From the NCBI GenBank assembly GCA_036491125.1, contig DASXCO010000070.1, forward strand, positions 1 through 56,050: DNA of 56,050 nucleotides. Reading direction: 5' to 3'. The position numbers were made by a program, and so were the translations under genes. This document shows, in pieces, positions 7,719 to 16,849 of this stretch. The notes under the pieces are model-generated. The model made no database searches and was not told the origin of the DNA. It saw only the letters and a program-made list of their open reading frames with translations. Numbering within the stretch: position 1 is the first letter of the stretch; each line of letters opens with the position of its first letter. Source of the stretch: Acidimicrobiales bacterium. Lineage in GTDB: Bacteria; Actinomycetota; Acidimicrobiia; Acidimicrobiales; AC-9.

Positions 7719-8735
7719 ATGGGCCAGAAGGTCAACCCGTACGGGTTTCGACTGGGGGTCACAACCGACTGGAAGTCGCGGTGGTTCGACGATCGGCACT
7801 ACCAGGACTCCGTGGTGGAGGACTGGAAGATCCGCAACTATCTGATGACCCAGCTGGAGTCGGCGGCGGTGAGTCGCATCGAGGTCGAGCGCACGCGCGA
7901 CCGCCTGCGGATCGACCTGCACACGGCGCGGCCCGGCATCGTCATCGGCCGGCGCGGGGCGGAGGCGGATCGCCTGCGCACCGAGCTGGCCAAGATCACC
8001 CACAACCCGAAGGTGCAGCTCAACATCCAGGAGATCAAGCAGCCGGAGCTCGACGCGGCGCTGATCGCCCAGGGCATCGCCGACCAGCTGGCCCGCCGCA
8101 TCAGCTTCCGCCGGGCGATGAAGCGGGCCCTCCAGACGGTGCAGAAGGCGGGCGGCCAGGGGATCCGGGTCCAGTGCACCGGCCGGCTCGGCGGATCGGA
8201 GATGGCCCGCAAGGAGCACTACCGCGAGGGCCGCGTGCCGCTGCACACGCTGCGGGCCGACATCGACTACGGCTTCCGGGAGGCAAAGACCACCTTCGGC
8301 CGCATTGGCGTCAAGGTCTGGATCTACAAGGGCGACATCCTCCCCTACCGGACCTCCCTCGAGGAGAAGATCAGCCGAGAGGCCGCCATGGCCGTGGGCG
8401 AGACCTCGGGCCAGGGGCGTCCTCGCCGGGTCATCTCGGCCGGCGGCGGGCGGCGCCGTCCAGAGCTGGGCGAGCCGGGCGAGCCGGGAGCGGCGCCGGA
8501 GGGCGAGGCAGCTGAGACGGCCGAGGCCGCGGCGCCGGCCGAGGCCGAGGCCGCAGCCGGAGGCGAGGCGGAGGTGGAGGTGGCCGAGGACGCGCAGGCC
8601 GCACCGAAGCCCGCGGCGACCGAGCCGCCGGTCGACGACGCCCTCGAGCGTCTCCTGGCCGAGGAGGAAGAGATCGAGCGCCGCACGCGCGAGCAGCACC
8701 ACGAGGCCCCGCACTTCCGTAAGGAGTCGGACTGA
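7719..8735 (+). CDS. rpsC: 30S ribosomal protein S3 with long Ala/Glu tail
   Basis: This 338-residue uS3 starts [20 protein letters not shown]. It carries a type II KH domain ([16 protein letters not shown], GxxG loop GRRG) and the C-terminal domain through [15 protein letters not shown] at about residue 217. The last about 120 residues are Ala/Glu/Gly/Pro-rich, ending in a charged helix-like [17 protein letters not shown]. Typical S3 is 210-280 residues. It starts immediately after the rplV stop, with no spacer. It belongs to the mRNA entry tunnel and helicase activity of the 30S subunit. Confidence 0.98.
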   Translation: MGQKVNPYGFRLGVTTDWKSRWFDDRHYQDSVVEDWKIRNYLMTQLESAAVSRIEVERTRDRLRIDLHTARPGIVIGRRGAEADRLRTELAKITHNPKVQLNIQEIKQPELDAALIAQGIADQLARRISFRRAMKRALQTVQKAGGQGIRVQCTGRLGGSEMARKEHYREGRVPLHTLRADIDYGFREAKTTFGRIGVKVWIYKGDILPYRTSLEEKISREAAMAVGETSGQGRPRRVISAGGGRRRPELGEPGEPGAAPEGEAAETAEAAAPAEAEAAAGGEAEVEVAEDAQAAPKPAATEPPVDDALERLLAEEEEIERRTREQHHEAPHFRKESD

Positions 8736-8737
8736 GC

Positions 8738-9172
8738 ATGCTCATGCCTCGCAAGGTCAAGCACCGCAAGCAGCAGCGCGGTCGGCTCACCGGGGTTGCC
8801 AAGGGCGGCACCGTGGTGCGGTTCGGCGACTACGGCATCCAGGCTCTCGAGCCCGGATGGATCACGGCCCGTCAGATCGAGGCGGCCCGAATCGCCATGA
8901 CCCGCCACGTCCGCCGCGGTGGAAAGGTGTGGATCCGCATCTTCCCTGACAAGCCCGTGAGCCAGAAGCCCGCCGAGACCCGCATGGGCTCGGGGAAGGG
9001 TAACCCCGAGCACTGGGTCGCGGTCGTCAAGCCCGGCCGCATCCTGTTCGAGCTGGCCGGCGTGAACGAGGACCTCGGCAAGGCCGCCATGGAGCGGGCC
9101 ATCCAGAAGCTCCCCATCAAGGCCCGCTTCGTGCTGCGGTCGGGACTGGACACAAGCGGGGGTGAGCTGTGA
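8738..9172 (+). CDS. rplP: 50S ribosomal protein L16
   Basis: This 144-residue uL16 begins [16 protein letters not shown] and contains [23 protein letters not shown], then the [17 protein letters not shown] loop near the tRNA elbow. The length is normal. The ATG at 8738, rather than the one at 8744, is chosen because actinobacterial L16 usually keeps the two extra residues. It lies 2 bp after rpsC, and its stop overlaps the rpmC start (TGATG). Confidence 0.98.
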   Translation: MLMPRKVKHRKQQRGRLTGVAKGGTVVRFGDYGIQALEPGWITARQIEAARIAMTRHVRRGGKVWIRIFPDKPVSQKPAETRMGSGKGNPEHWVAVVKPGRILFELAGVNEDLGKAAMERAIQKLPIKARFVLRSGLDTSGGEL

Positions 9173-9456
9173 TGGCCACCGCCACCGAGCTGCGCGAGCT
9201 CGACTTCGATGAGCTGGAGTCCCGCCTGTCCGAGGCCAAGCGGGAGCTGTTCAACCTGCGCTTCCAGGTGGTGACCGGGCAGCTGGACAACGTGAGCCGG
9301 ATTCGCCAGGTGCGACGGGACGTGGCCCGGATCAGGACCATCCTGCGCGAGCAGGAGATCGCCGCCGCCGACGCCATCGAGGCTGCCACCGGCCGGTCCG
9401 AGGGCAAGGCCGGCCCGGGAGGCCGGTCCGAGGGCACAGAAGAGGATCGATCATGA
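9172..9456 (+). CDS. rpmC: 50S ribosomal protein L29
   Basis: This 94-residue uL29 has its core helical hairpin in residues about 1-66 ([40 protein letters not shown]). About 28 extra residues follow, Gly/Glu/Ser-rich, containing a repeated GRSEG. Family members are usually 60-80 residues. The ATG at 9172 overlaps the rplP stop by one base; the GTG immediately before is an alternative. It overlaps rpsQ by ATGA. Confidence 0.95.
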   Translation: MATATELRELDFDELESRLSEAKRELFNLRFQVVTGQLDNVSRIRQVRRDVARIRTILREQEIAAADAIEAATGRSEGKAGPGGRSEGTEEDRS

Positions 9457-9734
9457 GCGAGTCGTCTGCCGCCCCCGCCGCCCGCCCCAATCGACGCAAG
9501 ACCCGTGAGGGGAGGGTCGTGTCCAACGCAATGGACAAGACCGCGGTCGTGTCCGTCGTGGAGCGGGTGCGCCACCCGAGGTACGCCAAGACCGTCCAGC
9601 GGACCAAGCGGCTTTATGCCCACGACCCCGGCAACGACGTGCGAGTCGGTGACCGCGTACGCGTGGCCGAGACGCGGCCGTTCTCCAAGCAGAAGCGGTG
9701 GAGGGTGATCGAGGTCATGGAGCGTGCGCGGTGA
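9453..9734 (+). CDS. rpsQ: 30S ribosomal protein S17
   Basis: This 93-residue uS17 has the OB-fold signature [19 protein letters not shown] followed by the [16 protein letters not shown] segment and [18 protein letters not shown]. About 12 N-terminal residues precede the core. It overlaps rpmC at its start and rplN at its stop (GTGA), so the three should be translated in a coupled way. Confidence 0.97.
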   Translation: MSESSAAPAARPNRRKTREGRVVSNAMDKTAVVSVVERVRHPRYAKTVQRTKRLYAHDPGNDVRVGDRVRVAETRPFSKQKRWRVIEVMERAR

Positions 9735-10099
9735 TTCAGCAGGAGTCCCGGCTTCGGGTGGCCGACAACTCGGGGGCAAAAGAGGTCCTCTGCATCAAGG
9801 TGCTGGGCGGATCCAAGCGCCGCTACGCCAGCATCGGCGACATGTTCGTCGCCACGGTCAAGGACGCCATACCTGGCGCCGCGGTCAAGAAGGGCGAGGT
9901 CGTGAAGTGCGTCGTCGTCCGGACCAAGAAGGAGAAGCGCCGGCCCGACGGCAGCTACATCCGCTTCGACGAGAACGCCGCCGTCCTCGTCAACGAGACC
10001 CAGCAGCCCCGGGGGACCCGCATCTTCGGGCCCGTGGGACGCGAGCTTCGGGACAAGCGGTTCATGCGGATCGTCTCGCTCGCTCCGGAGGTGCTCTAG
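9731..10099 (+). CDS. rplN: 50S ribosomal protein L14
   Basis: This 122-residue uL14 starts [20 protein letters not shown] and ends [20 protein letters not shown], the exact family length. The GTG at 9731 overlaps the rpsQ stop (GTGA) and matches the conserved N-terminus; the frame is open a little further upstream only by chance. L14 sits at the intersubunit face beside L19 and is where silencing factor RsfS binds in other bacteria. Confidence 0.98.
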   Translation: MIQQESRLRVADNSGAKEVLCIKVLGGSKRRYASIGDMFVATVKDAIPGAAVKKGEVVKCVVVRTKKEKRRPDGSYIRFDENAAVLVNETQQPRGTRIFGPVGRELRDKRFMRIVSLAPEVL

Positions 10100-10404
10100 T
10101 GCGACTCAAGAAGGGTGACCGGGTCCGGGTCCTCTCCGGCAAGGACCGCGGCAAGGAAGGCGAGATCATGCGGGCCTTCCCGGCCGAGCGCAAGGTCATC
10201 GTCGAGGGCGTCAACGTGGTCAAGCGCCACACCCGTCCCACGCGTGCGGCGCGCCAGGCCGGGATCATCGACAAGAACATGCCGATGCCGGTGTCCTCGG
10301 TGGCCATCGTCTGCTCGTCGTGCGGCCCGACCCGCGTCGGGTTCCGCTTCGACGACCAGGGCCGCAAGGTGCGGGTGTGTCGCAAGTGCGGGAGTGACCT
10401 GTGA
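10099..10404 (+). CDS. rplX: 50S ribosomal protein L24 (zinc-ribbon form)
   Basis: This 101-residue uL24 has the KOW motif [20 protein letters not shown] at residues 2-21. Near the C-terminus it has paired cysteines (CSSC ... CRKCG), which suggests a retained zinc ribbon. The start is GTG 10099, whose first base is the last base of the rplN stop (TAGTG). L24 is a primary assembly initiator of the 50S subunit. Its stop overlaps rplE (GTGA). Confidence 0.97.
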   Translation: MRLKKGDRVRVLSGKDRGKEGEIMRAFPAERKVIVEGVNVVKRHTRPTRAARQAGIIDKNMPMPVSSVAIVCSSCGPTRVGFRFDDQGRKVRVCRKCGSDL

Positions 10405-10982
10405 CCGACCAAGCCACACTGTCCACCCGCGAGCGGCCTCGCCTGCGGCAGCAGTACGGGGCGGAGATCCGGGACCAGCTCAAGGGTTCCCTCGGCCTCG
10501 CCAACATCATGGAGGTGCCGAGGCTCTCCAAGATCGTCATCAACGTGGGCGTCGGTCGGGCCACCCAACAAGCCTCGTTGCTCGAGGGCGCGGTGCGCGA
10601 CCTGACGACGATCACCGGACAGAAGCCGCTCGTGACCAGGGCCCGACGCTCGATTGCCGGCTTCAAGCTGCGGGAGGGCAACGCCATCGGCTGCAAGGTC
10701 ACCCTTCGGGGCGACCGGATGTGGGAGTTCTTCGACAGGCTGGTCAGCCTCGCCATCCCCAGGGTCCGGGACTTCCGGGGTCTGTCGACCCAGTCCTTCG
10801 ATGGCCGGGGGAACTACACCTTCGGCGTCACCGAGCAGCTGATCTTCCCCGAGATCGACTACGACAGCATCGACACCACCAGAGGCATGGACATCACCAT
10901 CGTCACCACCGCCCGTACCGACGCCGAAGGACTCGCCCTGCTGACGGCCTTCGGCTTCCCGTTCAGACGTGAGGGGCAGTAA
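10401..10982 (+). CDS. rplE: 50S ribosomal protein L5
   Basis: This 193-residue uL5 shows [16 protein letters not shown], the [22 protein letters not shown] segment, and the C-terminal [20 protein letters not shown]. It binds 5S rRNA in the central protuberance. Length is slightly above the usual 180 owing to a short N-terminal extension. The GTG start at 10401 overlaps the rplX stop. rpsN follows 8 bp later. Confidence 0.98.
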   Translation: MTDQATLSTRERPRLRQQYGAEIRDQLKGSLGLANIMEVPRLSKIVINVGVGRATQQASLLEGAVRDLTTITGQKPLVTRARRSIAGFKLREGNAIGCKVTLRGDRMWEFFDRLVSLAIPRVRDFRGLSTQSFDGRGNYTFGVTEQLIFPEIDYDSIDTTRGMDITIVTTARTDAEGLALLTAFGFPFRREGQ

Positions 10983-10990
10983 CGAACATC

Positions 10991-11176
10991 ATGGCCAAGA
11001 AGGCACTCGTCCAGAAGCAACAGCGCAAGCCCAAGTTCAAGGTCAGGGCCTACACCCGGTGCCGGCGGTGCGGCAGGCCCAAGGCCGTGCTCCGCAAGTT
11101 CGGGCTGTGCCGGATCTGTCTTCGGGAGATGGTGCACAACGGCGAGGTGCCCGGCGTGACCAAGGCGAGCTGGTGA
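10991..11176 (+). CDS. rpsN: 30S ribosomal protein S14, zinc (type Z) form
   Basis: This 61-residue uS14 is the short zinc-binding form. RCRRCG and [10 protein letters not shown] supply two CxxC pairs, and it ends GVTKASW as in the family. The Cys-lacking long form is not in the window. It lies in the usual spc position between rplE and rpsH. Confidence 0.98.
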   Translation: MAKKALVQKQQRKPKFKVRAYTRCRRCGRPKAVLRKFGLCRICLREMVHNGEVPGVTKASW

Positions 11177-11192
11177 GAGGAGGACGGCAACC

Positions 11193-11597
11193 GTGACCAT
11201 GGTGGACCCCATCGCCGACATGCTGACCCGGATCCGCAACGCCAACGTGGCGATGCACGACACCGTGGCGATGCCCGGCTCGAAGCTCAAGGAATCGCTC
11301 GCGGACATCCTGCAGCGCGAGGGCTACATCGCCGGATACGAGTCAGGCGATCATCCCAGCCGCCCCGGACGGCTGCTCGAGATCAAGATGAAGTACACGC
11401 CAGAGCGCGATCGGACCATATCGGGGCTGCGGCGGGTGTCCAAGCCGGGCCTGCGGGTCTACACCCGGGCCGACAAGCTGCCGAGGGTGCTCGGTGGCCT
11501 CGGCGTGGCGGTGCTGTCGACCAGCCAGGGCCTGATGACCGATCGGGAGGCGCGCAAGCGCCGGATGGGTGGCGAGGTGCTCTGCTTTGTCTGGTGA
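11193..11597 (+). CDS. rpsH: 30S ribosomal protein S8
   Basis: This 134-residue uS8 begins [18 protein letters not shown] and ends with the [21 protein letters not shown] segment. GTG 11193 is preferred because actinobacterial S8 typically starts MTMxDPIADM and GAGGAGG stands about 9 nt upstream; ATG 11199 is the alternative. In E. coli S8 represses the spc operon; no such target can be shown here. Confidence 0.97.
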   Translation: MTMVDPIADMLTRIRNANVAMHDTVAMPGSKLKESLADILQREGYIAGYESGDHPSRPGRLLEIKMKYTPERDRTISGLRRVSKPGLRVYTRADKLPRVLGGLGVAVLSTSQGLMTDREARKRRMGGEVLCFVW

Positions 11598-11630
11598 GCT
11601 GATCCCCATGGCGGCGAAGGGCGCGGGCTG

Positions 11631-12170
11631 ATGTCGAGAGTCGGACGCGCTCCCATTTCCGTCCCGGACGGCGTCGAGGTCGCCGTGAGCGGTCGCCAGG
11701 TGAGGGTCACCGGCCCCCAGGGGGTCCTGGCGCGCACCATCCCGGGCGACATCACCCTGCGTCAGGAGAACTCCACGCTGCTCGTCGAGCGCCCGGACGA
11801 CCAGCGTCACAGCCGGGCCCTGCACGGCCTCACCCGCTCCCTCGTCAACAACATGGTCGCCGGCGTGACGACGGGGTTCACCAAGGACCTCGAGATCGTC
11901 GGCGTCGGCTACCGGGCCAATGCTCGCGGATCGGACCAGCTGGAGCTGGCCCTGGGCTTCAGCCATCCGGTGCGCGTGGACGCGCCGGAGGGCATCTCCT
12001 TCGAGGTTCCCGCCCCCACCCGTATCACGGTGCGGGGCATCGACAAGGAGCTCGTCGGCCAGGTAGCGGCCACCATCCGCATGATCCGCAAGCCGGAGCC
12101 CTACAAGGGCAAGGGCGTTCGGTACCGCGGCGAACGGGTGGTCCGCAAGGCCGGGAAGGCGGCGAAGTGA
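11631..12170 (+). CDS. rplF: 50S ribosomal protein L6
   Basis: This 179-residue uL6 shows the two repeated alpha/beta domains, starting [17 protein letters not shown] and ending [20 protein letters not shown]. The length is normal. It follows rpsH after a 33-bp gap and overlaps rplR by one base (TGATG). L6 lies at the sarcin-ricin loop and supports factor binding. Confidence 0.98.
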   Translation: MSRVGRAPISVPDGVEVAVSGRQVRVTGPQGVLARTIPGDITLRQENSTLLVERPDDQRHSRALHGLTRSLVNNMVAGVTTGFTKDLEIVGVGYRANARGSDQLELALGFSHPVRVDAPEGISFEVPAPTRITVRGIDKELVGQVAATIRMIRKPEPYKGKGVRYRGERVVRKAGKAAK

Positions 12171-12532
12171 TGGACGGCACCACGCACCGCGAAGACCTGC
12201 GAACGCGCCGCCACCGCCGGGTGCGCAAGAAGGTGCGGGGCACACCCGAGCGGCCCCGGCTGGCCGTGTTCCGTTCGAACCGGCACATCTCCGCCCAGGT
12301 CATCGACGATCTCAACGGCCGGACGCTGGCCGCGGCCTCGACGCTCGAGGCCGAGCTGCGCGGCCAGCCCACGGCCAAGGTGACTGCCGCCACCGCGGTG
12401 GGCCAGTTGCTCGGGAGCAGGGCCCGTGCGGCCGGCGTGACCCGTGTGGTCTTCGACCGGGGCGGATTCCTGTACCACGGACGGGTGGCCGCCGTCGCCG
12501 ACGCCGCCCGCCAAACCGGATTGGAGTTCTGA
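12170..12532 (+). CDS. rplR: 50S ribosomal protein L18
   Basis: This 120-residue uL18 has the basic N-terminus [20 protein letters not shown] and the core [18 protein letters not shown] with C-terminal [22 protein letters not shown]. It binds 5S rRNA with L5. ATG 12170 overlaps the rplF stop; an in-frame GTG just before is possible but less likely. Confidence 0.98.
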   Translation: MDGTTHREDLRTRRHRRVRKKVRGTPERPRLAVFRSNRHISAQVIDDLNGRTLAAASTLEAELRGQPTAKVTAATAVGQLLGSRARAAGVTRVVFDRGGFLYHGRVAAVADAARQTGLEF

Positions 12533-12537
12533 CGACG

Positions 12538-13086
12538 ATGCCCGACTCACAGTACGAAGAGCGCACCATAAAGGTGAACCGGGTGGCCAAGGTGGTGAAG
12601 GGAGGACGCCGCTTCTCCTTCACCGCCCTCATGGTCATCGGCGACGGCAACGGCAAGGTGGGCCTCGGGTACGGGAAGGCCAAGGAGGCCGGCCTGGCCG
12701 TCCAGAAGGGCATCGACGAGGCCAAGAAGAACCTCTTCGACGTGGCCCTGGCCGGGTCCACCATCACCCATCCCACCATCGGCGAGAGCGGGGCCGGGCG
12801 GGTCCTCCTCAAGCCGGCTGCACCAGGGACCGGCGTCATCGCAGGGGGAGCAGCCCGGGCCATCCTCGAGATGGCGGGCATCCACGACATCCTGGCCAAG
12901 TCGCTGGGCTCGTCGAACGGGATCAACGTGGCCCACGCCACCATCGCCGGGCTGAAGTCACTGAAGCGACCCGACGAGGTGGCCCGGTTGCGGGGCCTGT
13001 CGCCCGAGGAGATCAGCCCCGCCGGCATGCTCAAGGCCTACCAGGACCGCCAGCGCGGCGGTCATGTGCCCACCGAGGTGGCCTAG
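12538..13086 (+). CDS. rpsE: 30S ribosomal protein S5
   Basis: This 182-residue uS5 carries the dsRBD-like N-terminal domain ([20 protein letters not shown], then [19 protein letters not shown]) and the C-terminal [19 protein letters not shown]. It shapes the mRNA entry channel and affects decoding accuracy. Length is typical. It is followed 3 bp later by rpmD. Confidence 0.98.
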   Translation: MPDSQYEERTIKVNRVAKVVKGGRRFSFTALMVIGDGNGKVGLGYGKAKEAGLAVQKGIDEAKKNLFDVALAGSTITHPTIGESGAGRVLLKPAAPGTGVIAGGAARAILEMAGIHDILAKSLGSSNGINVAHATIAGLKSLKRPDEVARLRGLSPEEISPAGMLKAYQDRQRGGHVPTEVA

Positions 13087-13089
13087 GCC

Positions 13090-13371
13090 ATGGCTCCCGA
13101 GAAGCGGGCCTCCCGAGGGCGCGCCGAGCCTGCGGCTCCGACGCACCTGGTCGTCACCCAGGTGCGGTCGGCCATCGGGACCAAGCCCAAGCACCGCGGC
13201 ACCCTGCGGGCCCTCGGCCTGCGCCGCATCGGGCACCACTCGGTGCTGCCCGACCGCCCCGAGATCCGGGGGATGATCGCCCGCGTGCCCCATCTGGTGT
13301 CGGTGGCCCCGGCCGACGCCGCGACCGGTCGCGGGGCCGACGGCGACCAGGGTGAAGGAGCCACGTCATGA
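13090..13371 (+). CDS. rpmD: 50S ribosomal protein L30, extended at both ends
   Basis: This 93-residue protein has the uL30 core in residues about 18-75 ([36 protein letters not shown]). Bacterial L30 is about 60 residues. Here about 17 charged N-terminal residues and about 18 Ala/Gly/Asp-rich C-terminal residues are added. The ATG at 13090 is the first in frame after rpsE, but the extra N-terminus leaves some doubt. It overlaps rplO by ATGA. Confidence 0.93.
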   Translation: MAPEKRASRGRAEPAAPTHLVVTQVRSAIGTKPKHRGTLRALGLRRIGHHSVLPDRPEIRGMIARVPHLVSVAPADAATGRGADGDQGEGATS

Positions 13372-13856
13372 AGCTGCACGATCTCAAGCCGGCGCCGGGG
13401 GCCACCCGCCCCCGCCGGCGGGTCGGCCGGGGTATCGCCGGCAAGGGGGGCAAGACCGCTGGACGGGGCATGAAGGGCCAGCGGGCCCGGGACACGGTGA
13501 AGCCCGGCTTCGAGGGTGGTCAGCTGCCCCTCACCCAGCGGATCCCCAAGCTCAAGGGGTTCAAGAACCCGTTCCGGGTCGAGTACAACGTGGTCAACCT
13601 CACGGTCCTGGATGCCATCGAAGGTGACGAGGTGACCCCTGAGGTCCTCCGCGCCGCCGGACTGGTCCACAAGCGGGGGCTGGTGAAGATCCTGGGTGGC
13701 GGCGAGATCCACCGGTCCCTGCGCGTCGAGGCGCACGCCTTTTCGGGCCCGGCCGAGGCAGCCATCACCGCGGCAGGCGGTACGGTGAGGGTCATTCCAC
13801 CGCCCTTCGGCGGCGGCCGCCCGCCGGCAAAGGGCAACGCCCTGACCAACCGCTGA
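13368..13856 (+). CDS. rplO: 50S ribosomal protein L15
   Basis: This 162-residue uL15 begins [20 protein letters not shown], followed by the glycine-rich [17 protein letters not shown] stretch and the [18 protein letters not shown] segment. Slightly longer than the usual 145-150. It precedes secY by 25 bp, which is the conserved spc-operon order. Confidence 0.98.
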   Translation: MKLHDLKPAPGATRPRRRVGRGIAGKGGKTAGRGMKGQRARDTVKPGFEGGQLPLTQRIPKLKGFKNPFRVEYNVVNLTVLDAIEGDEVTPEVLRAAGLVHKRGLVKILGGGEIHRSLRVEAHAFSGPAEAAITAAGGTVRVIPPPFGGGRPPAKGNALTNR

Positions 13857-13881
13857 GCAGTTCGCAGGACGAGGAGCCGAC

Positions 13882-15177
13882 ATGCTCTCCAGCCTCAAGA
13901 ACATGTTCAAGGTCGTCGACCTGCGGAACAAGATCCTTTTCACCCTGCTCATCATCTCGCTGTACCAGTTCGGGGCGAACGTGCCGGTGCCGGGCATCAG
14001 CTTCAGCGCCGTCCAGCAGCTGGAGCAGCAGGCCAAGGCGGGCGGCATCCTCGGCTTCCTCAACCTCTTCTCCGGGGGTGCCCTGACCCGGTTCGCCGTG
14101 TTCGGGCTGGGGATCATGCCCTACATCACCAGCTCGATCATCATCCAGCTGCTGGTGACCGTGATCCCCAAGCTGGAGGAGTGGCGGGACCAGGGGGCGG
14201 TCGGCCAGCGCAAGCTGACCCAGGTGACCCGCTACCTGACCGTGGCCCTGGCGCTCATGCAGTCCACCGGGCTGGCCTTCGTGTTCCACGGCGGCGGCGG
14301 GGGTCTGCTCGGCAACGGCCAGAACATCGACCTCATACCGAAGTTCACCGTCCCCCGGGTGCTGTTCATCGTCGTCACGCTCACGGCGGGCACAGCCTTC
14401 GTCATGTGGCTGGCCGAGCTCATCACCCAGCGAGGGATCGGCCAGGGCATGTCGATTCTCATCTTCGCCAACGTGGTCGCCAGCATCCCCTCGGGTGGGT
14501 CGGTGATCCTGGCCGAGGGGGGGCGGTTCAAGTTCGGCATCATCCTGGCCATCACCCTCGTGCTGCTGGTATCCATCGTCTTCGTCGAGCAGGGCCAGCG
14601 CCGCATTCCCGTCACCTTCGCCAAACGTGTCACCGGGCGACGCATGTACGGGGGCCAGAGCACCTACATCCCGCTCAAGGTCAACCAAGCGGGGGTCATA
14701 CCGATCATCTTCGCCAGCTCGGTGCTGTACTTCCCCGTCCTGCTGTCGAACGTGGTGCCCTGGACGTCGGTGCGCAACTTCATCAACAACCACCTCGTGC
14801 AGCCGACGAGCTATTACTACATCGGCATCTACGGGGTGCTCATCATCCTGTTCACCTACTTCTACGTCACGATCACCTTCGATCCGCATCAGCAGGCCGA
14901 CGTCATCCGGAAGCAGGGTGGTTACATCCCCGGCATCCGGCCCGGGTACCCGACCGAGCGGTACCTCGCCGGCATCCTCAACCGCATCACCCTGCCCGGC
15001 TCCATGTTCCTCGCCTCCGTGGCCCTGGTGCCGTCGATCGCGCTGGCGGTCTGGGGCATCACGAAGTACCCGTTCGCGGGAACGACCCTGCTCATCGCCG
15101 TGGGCGTGGCCCTGGAGACGATGAAACAGATCGACAGCCAGCTCATGATGCGCAACTACGAGGGCTTCCTCAAATAG
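13882..15177 (+). CDS. secY: Protein translocase subunit SecY
   Basis: This 431-residue protein is the channel-forming subunit of SecYEG in the cytoplasmic membrane. It shows the family's pattern of ten hydrophobic segments, starting with LRNKILFTLLIISLYQFGANVPVPGI. The plug region (GGILGFLNLFSGGAL) and the cytoplasmic loop with RRIPVTFAKR are visible. Length is typical for actinobacteria. The upstream GAGGAG gives a good ribosome site. adk follows after 28 bp. Confidence 0.98.
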   Translation: MLSSLKNMFKVVDLRNKILFTLLIISLYQFGANVPVPGISFSAVQQLEQQAKAGGILGFLNLFSGGALTRFAVFGLGIMPYITSSIIIQLLVTVIPKLEEWRDQGAVGQRKLTQVTRYLTVALALMQSTGLAFVFHGGGGGLLGNGQNIDLIPKFTVPRVLFIVVTLTAGTAFVMWLAELITQRGIGQGMSILIFANVVASIPSGGSVILAEGGRFKFGIILAITLVLLVSIVFVEQGQRRIPVTFAKRVTGRRMYGGQSTYIPLKVNQAGVIPIIFASSVLYFPVLLSNVVPWTSVRNFINNHLVQPTSYYYIGIYGVLIILFTYFYVTITFDPHQQADVIRKQGGYIPGIRPGYPTERYLAGILNRITLPGSMFLASVALVPSIALAVWGITKYPFAGTTLLIAVGVALETMKQIDSQLMMRNYEGFLK

Positions 15178-15205
15178 TGGCGAGCGTCCTTGACCGGGAG
15201 CTCAG

Positions 15206-15886
15206 GTGGTACCAGGCGCCCGGCTGATCATTCTCGGCAAGCAGGGGGCGGGGAAGGGGACACAATGCGTGCGGCTGTCGCGCCATTACGTCGTGCCCCA
15301 CATCTCCACCGGTGACATGTTCCGGGCGGCAGTGAAGTCGCGCTCAGACCTGGGCGAGAAGGCGAAGGAGTTCATGGATGCAGGCGAGCTGGTCCCCGAC
15401 GAGGTCGTGATGGGGTTGGTGGCCGAGCGCCTCGGTCTCGACGACACCAAGGCCCGGGGCTTCGTGCTCGACGGCTTCCCGCGGACGGTGCATCAGGCCA
15501 AGGGTCTGGCCGAGCTGCTGACGCCCGACGAGATCGACCTCGTGGTCAACCTCGAGGTCCCGACCGAGGTCGTGTTGCGCCGCCTGGCGAGCCGCCGGGT
15601 GTGCATCGACTGCGGGGCCAACTACAGCGTCGACAGCCCGCCCAGGCTGAACTGGACCTGTGACATCTGCGGGGGCGAGGTCGTCCAGCGCGAGGACGAC
15701 ACCGAAGGGGCCATCCGCCGCCGCCTCGACCTCTACCAGCGCGAGACCCGGCCCCTGGTCGACTGGTACGCCGAGCGCGACCTGCTCGCCGAGGTGGACG
15801 GCGTGGGCGATCCCGACGAGGTCACCGGCGACCTCGTGCGGTCGGTCGACCAGCGGCGGGAGCAGGGCATGGGGCGACGCGTATGA
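15206..15886 (+). CDS. adk: Adenylate kinase, zinc-LID form
   Basis: This 226-residue enzyme interconverts ATP + AMP and 2 ADP. The P-loop is GKQGAGKGTQ (residues 11-20), the AMP-binding part HISTGDMFRAAV, and DGFPRTVHQA is conserved. The LID domain carries CIDC and CDIC, a probable four-cysteine zinc site. The GTG at 15206 is chosen because it directly precedes the first beta strand, with CAGG-type pairing weak upstream. The stop TGA overlaps ATG 15883, which begins the first micro-ORF of the relay to map. Confidence 0.97.
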   Translation: MVPGARLIILGKQGAGKGTQCVRLSRHYVVPHISTGDMFRAAVKSRSDLGEKAKEFMDAGELVPDEVVMGLVAERLGLDDTKARGFVLDGFPRTVHQAKGLAELLTPDEIDLVVNLEVPTEVVLRRLASRRVCIDCGANYSVDSPPRLNWTCDICGGEVVQREDDTEGAIRRRLDLYQRETRPLVDWYAERDLLAEVDGVGDPDEVTGDLVRSVDQRREQGMGRRV

Positions 15887-15928
15887 GGCCGCGGGAGCGT
15901 TCGAGATGAGGCCGCGGGAGCGTTCGGG
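15883..15928 (+). repeat. 23-bp tandem repeat encoding two coupled micro-ORFs
   Basis: Two copies of a 23-bp unit (15883-15905 and 15906-15928, one mismatch) separate adk from map. Each begins ATGAGG and contains GGGAG. Copy 1 reads MRPRERSR then TGA at 15907-15909. Copy 2 reads MRPRERSG then TGA at 15930-15932. Each start overlaps the previous stop as ATGA: adk stop with micro-ORF 1, micro-ORF 1 stop with micro-ORF 2, micro-ORF 2 stop with the map ATG 15929. Translation of the peptides is inferred, not shown. Confidence 0.85.
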
Positions 15929-16669
15929 ATGAGACGCAGCGCCGAGGAGATCGCCAAGATGCGCCTGGCGGGCCGGATCGTGGCCGAGATGCACGACCGG
16001 ACGCGGGCCGCAGCCCGGCCGGGTGCGACCACGGCCGACCTGGACGCGGTGGCCGTCGAGGTCCTGGAGCGCCGGGGGGCGCGCTCGAACTTCCTCAACT
16101 ACCACGGCTTCCCGGCCGTGATCTGCACCTCGCCGAACGACATGATCGTCCACGGCATCCCCGGCGACTACCGGCTGGCCGAAGGCGACATCCTGTCGAT
16201 CGACTGCGGGGCCATCGTGGAGGGCTACCACGCTGACGCCGCCTTCACCATGGGCATCGGAGGCGTCACGCCCGAGGACGAGGCCCTCATGGAAGTCACC
16301 GAGCAGAGCCTGCGGGCCGGGATCGACCAGATGAAGGACGGCAACCGTCTCAACGACATCGGCAGGGCCGTGCAGGCGGTGGTGGAGAAGGCGGGGTTCT
16401 CGGTCGTGCGGGAATACGTCGGGCACGCCATCGGCACGGCCATGCACGAGGAGCCCCAGGTCCCCAACTACTGGCCGGGGAGCCCGGGACCGAAGCTGAA
16501 GGTGGGTAACGTCTTCGCTGTCGAGCCCATGGTCAACGCCGGCAGCGCCGGCACCAGGCTCCTCGGCGACGGCTGGAGCGTCGTGACCGCCGACGGCCGT
16601 CGCTCGGCCCATTTCGAGCACTCCATCGCCATCACCGACGACGGTCCGGAGGTGCTCACCGTACCCTGA
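15929..16669 (+). CDS. map: Methionine aminopeptidase, type Ia
   Basis: This 246-residue enzyme removes N-terminal Met. The metal ligands are recognisable: Asp in SIDCGA, Asp in YHADAAF, His in GHAIG, Glu in AVEPMV and Glu in FEHSIAI. The protein lacks the N-terminal zinc-finger/SH3 extension of longer actinobacterial forms. ATG 15929 matches the family start ([18 protein letters not shown]); GGGAG sits 8 nt upstream inside the tandem repeat. Its TGA lies inside a perfect hairpin. Confidence 0.97.
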   Translation: MRRSAEEIAKMRLAGRIVAEMHDRTRAAARPGATTADLDAVAVEVLERRGARSNFLNYHGFPAVICTSPNDMIVHGIPGDYRLAEGDILSIDCGAIVEGYHADAAFTMGIGGVTPEDEALMEVTEQSLRAGIDQMKDGNRLNDIGRAVQAVVEKAGFSVVREYVGHAIGTAMHEEPQVPNYWPGSPGPKLKVGNVFAVEPMVNAGSAGTRLLGDGWSVVTADGRRSAHFEHSIAITDDGPEVLTVP

Positions 16670-16685
16670 CATGCTAAAATGTCAG
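16666..16685 (+). promoter_or_regulatory. Hairpin with candidate -10 at the map/infA junction
   Basis: CTGACAT-GCTAAA-ATGTCAG is a perfect 7-bp inverted repeat that includes the map stop codon. TAAAAT at 16675-16680 inside it would serve as a -10 for the infA half of the operon. No clear -35 is visible and no T-run follows, so an internal promoter or operator is more likely than a terminator. Confidence 0.45.
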
Positions 16686-16849
16686 ATTGGCCGGGGCCGG
16701 AGCTTCCTGGCCGGATGCTCCGGGGGTGGGCGACCAGCCTCGGGGCCCGTGCCCCCTCGTCCGACCAGCCATCGTCCAACGTTCGGCCGCTTGCCGGCCG
16801 GCCCTTCCCAAGCAGCACCTGACCATTGCCGCATCCGTAGGAGGATCAT
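16686..16849 (+). promoter_or_regulatory. infA leader region
   Basis: The gap is not coding. It includes the stem GGGGC-CCGT-GCCCC (16742-16755) and a self-complementary GCCGGCCGGC stretch near 16793-16802. It ends in AGGAGG at 16839-16844, the ribosome site for infA. An in-frame TAG at 16838-16840 limits how far upstream infA can begin. Confidence 0.5.

Noticed and set aside
6984-8714. 576-codon minus-strand frame opposite rplV-rpsC
   Set aside because: Low-complexity Leu/Gly/Arg composition produced by the Ala/Glu-rich tails on the plus strand; not a gene.
15660-15932. Frame running out of adk through both 23-bp repeats
   Set aside because: The part inside adk is an out-of-frame shadow; only the two short ATG-to-TGA units in the repeat are of interest.
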